Shown here piece after piece: positions 10,611-11,600 of a DNA stretch of 11,600 nucleotides. The DNA is from Tychonema litorale BBK16. Its GTDB lineage: Bacteria; Cyanobacteriota; Cyanobacteriia; Cyanobacteriales; Microcoleaceae. The DNA is taken from contig NZ_JAKJHX010000149.1 of assembly GCF_021648855.1 (NCBI RefSeq), forward strand, positions 1-11,600, in the 5' to 3' direction. How positions within the stretch are numbered: position 1 is the stretch's first letter; the number at the start of each line of letters is the position of its first letter. Under the pieces are notes generated by a model. That model was not told the DNA's origin and did not search any database. It was given only the letters and a program-made list of their open reading frames with translations. A program made the translations under genes and the position numbers.

Positions 10611-11504
10611 ATGTCTAGATTAATTACGATTTGTGGTGCGACGGCGACGGGAAAGTCGGGAGTGGCTGTGGCTGTAGCTCAGAGGTTGCGATCGCCAATT
10701 TTGAGTGCAGACTCACGTCAAGTGTACCGCGAGTTTGACATCGGAACTGCAAAACCGACAAAGGTCGATCGCACTTCGATACCGCATCATTTAATTGACA
10801 TCTGCGATCCGACGGAAACGCTGACAGTTGCAGATTACCAACAACAAGCTCAAAATTTAATTGCTGCTGTTGATTCTCCGCTGTTGTTAGTTGGAGGGAC
10901 TGGTTTGTATATTAAGTCGATCGTGCGCGGTTTGAAAATTCCGAGAGTTGCGCCAATACCAGAATTGCGATCGCAACTTGCCGAACTCGGTCAACCTCAA
11001 TGTTACCAGATATTGCAACAGGTCGATCGTTCTGCCGCCGAGAAAATTCACCTCAACGATCCAGTTAGAACTCTAAGAGCACTGGAAGTATTTTATGTGA
11101 CTGGACGCTCTATTTCTGAACAGCAGGGCGAAAATCCTCCGAGTTATCCTATTTTACAAATTGGCTTGGATTGTGATCTGGAAGTTTTGGTTGATCGCAT
11201 CAAACAGCGCACTGAACAAATGTTAGAATCCGGTTGGTTGGCTGAAGTTGAATATTTGTGTCAAAAATACGGCTGCGATTTGCCACTATTGAATACGCTG
11301 GGATACCAGGAAATGAAACAATATTTGGCGGGTGATATTAAGCTTGAAGCAGCTAAAGAATTAACTATTTTGCACACGCGGCAATTTGCGAAGCGTCAGC
11401 GGACATGGTTTCGAGCATATCCTGAAATTGAATGGTTTGATGTTAGTTTACCGGATTTGTGCGATCGGGTTTGGCGGAGAGTTGCAGAGTTTTGCGAACA
11501 ATAA
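10611..11504 (+). CDS. miaA: tRNA dimethylallyltransferase MiaA
   Basis: 297-residue cytosolic enzyme that transfers a dimethylallyl group from DMAPP to N6 of adenosine 37 in tRNAs reading UNN codons, giving i6A and improving codon reading. Motifs in order: P-loop GATATGKS at 9-16; SADSRQVY at 32-39, with Asp34 and Gln37 of the catalytic/tRNA-recognition region; DIGTAKPT at 43-50; IDICDP at 62-67; GGTGLYIKSIVRGL at 95-108; LNDPVRTLRALEV at 148-160; and the C-terminal HTRQFAKRQRTWFR at 255-268, typical of the family. It is slightly shorter than the E. coli enzyme but within the cyanobacterial range. It stands alone and divergent from gyrB; the upstream spacer holds an octamer array. No gene follows in the 96 bp to the window edge. 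Confidence 0.97.
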   Translation: MSRLITICGATATGKSGVAVAVAQRLRSPILSADSRQVYREFDIGTAKPTKVDRTSIPHHLIDICDPTETLTVADYQQQAQNLIAAVDSPLLLVGGTGLYIKSIVRGLKIPRVAPIPELRSQLAELGQPQCYQILQQVDRSAAEKIHLNDPVRTLRALEVFYVTGRSISEQQGENPPSYPILQIGLDCDLEVLVDRIKQRTEQMLESGWLAEVEYLCQKYGCDLPLLNTLGYQEMKQYLAGDIKLEAAKELTILHTRQFAKRQRTWFRAYPEIEWFDVSLPDLCDRVWRRVAEFCEQ

Positions 11505-11543
11505 AGATTTTGGCGTTGCTGATTTGGGGTATGATTTTCCTCG

Positions 11544-11593
11544 GAAACTCGCTAGTAGGGGCAATTCATGAATTGCCCCTACTAGCGAGTTTC
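11544..11593. repeat. 50-bp perfect palindrome at the window's right edge
   Basis: The two 25-bp halves are exact reverse complements with no spacer; the centre reads GGGCAATTCATGAATTGCCC and the arms begin GAAACTCGCTAGTAG. Pairing continues a few bases outward with wobble pairs (11540-11597). It begins 40 bp after the miaA stop. The central part resembles a dispersed cyanobacterial repeat I recall, so this may be a non-autonomous, MITE-like or REP-like element. It may also serve as a transcript-end hairpin, although a proper T tract is missing. Confidence 0.9.
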
Positions 11594-11600
11594 TGGGATT

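Noticed and set aside
11544..11593. The palindrome as a plain intrinsic terminator of miaA
   Set aside because: The stem is about 25 bp, spacer-less, and not followed by a T tract; a repeat element explains it better, though it may still end transcripts.

Overview
The window reads as cyanobacterial chromosome, most likely from a filamentous, Oscillatoriales-like species (the order is inference). Evidence: ten exact copies of the cyanobacterial HIP1 octamer GCGATCGC in 11.6 kb, a HO1-type heme oxygenase of the bilin pathway, a small exported SLH-domain protein, a cyanobacterial-style gyrB carrying an intein, and short tandem repeats in several intergenic gaps. It looks like a core region, with no phage genes, insertion sequences, CRISPR array, tRNA or rRNA that I can see.

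Layout: 55-1386 (-) CNNM/CorC-HlyC membrane protein with two CBS domains; about 295 bp of divergent spacer with a hairpin; 1682-5221 (+) mfd, the transcription-repair coupling factor, with a low-complexity repeat-like insert; a spacer made mostly of six CTTCTTC heptamers; 5290-5952 (+) a secreted SLH-domain protein starting at GTG; a convergent spacer; 6159-6875 (-) ho1; a spacer with an ATGACTA heptamer array and a hairpin next to the gyrB stop; 7088-10333 (-) gyrB interrupted by a 435-residue intein (7715-9019); a divergent spacer with the gyrB promoter region and seven AGAGTGGG octamers; 10611-11504 (+) miaA; then a 50-bp perfect palindrome at the right edge.

The genes are mostly independent housekeeping functions: Mfd couples transcription to repair, GyrB powers DNA supercoiling, MiaA modifies tRNA position 37, HO1 opens heme to biliverdin for phycobilin and phytochrome chromophores, the SLH protein is exported to the envelope, and the CNNM protein is a putative ion-transport or cyclic-nucleotide-style CBS-regulated membrane protein. 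They do not form one pathway or operon.

The most notable element is the GyrB intein. It sits between the TOPRIM glycines and the Ser-Ala-Lys of the conserved GDSAGG/SAKQGRD stretch, keeps the splicing residues Cys1, Thr73, His76, His434, Asn435 and Ser+1, and encodes an intact-looking HNH homing endonuclease followed by helical repeats. Its first block is atypical, lacking the usual Asp-Thr. I found no convincing undescribed multi-gene system; the intein details and the variety of small repeats are what deserve a second look.
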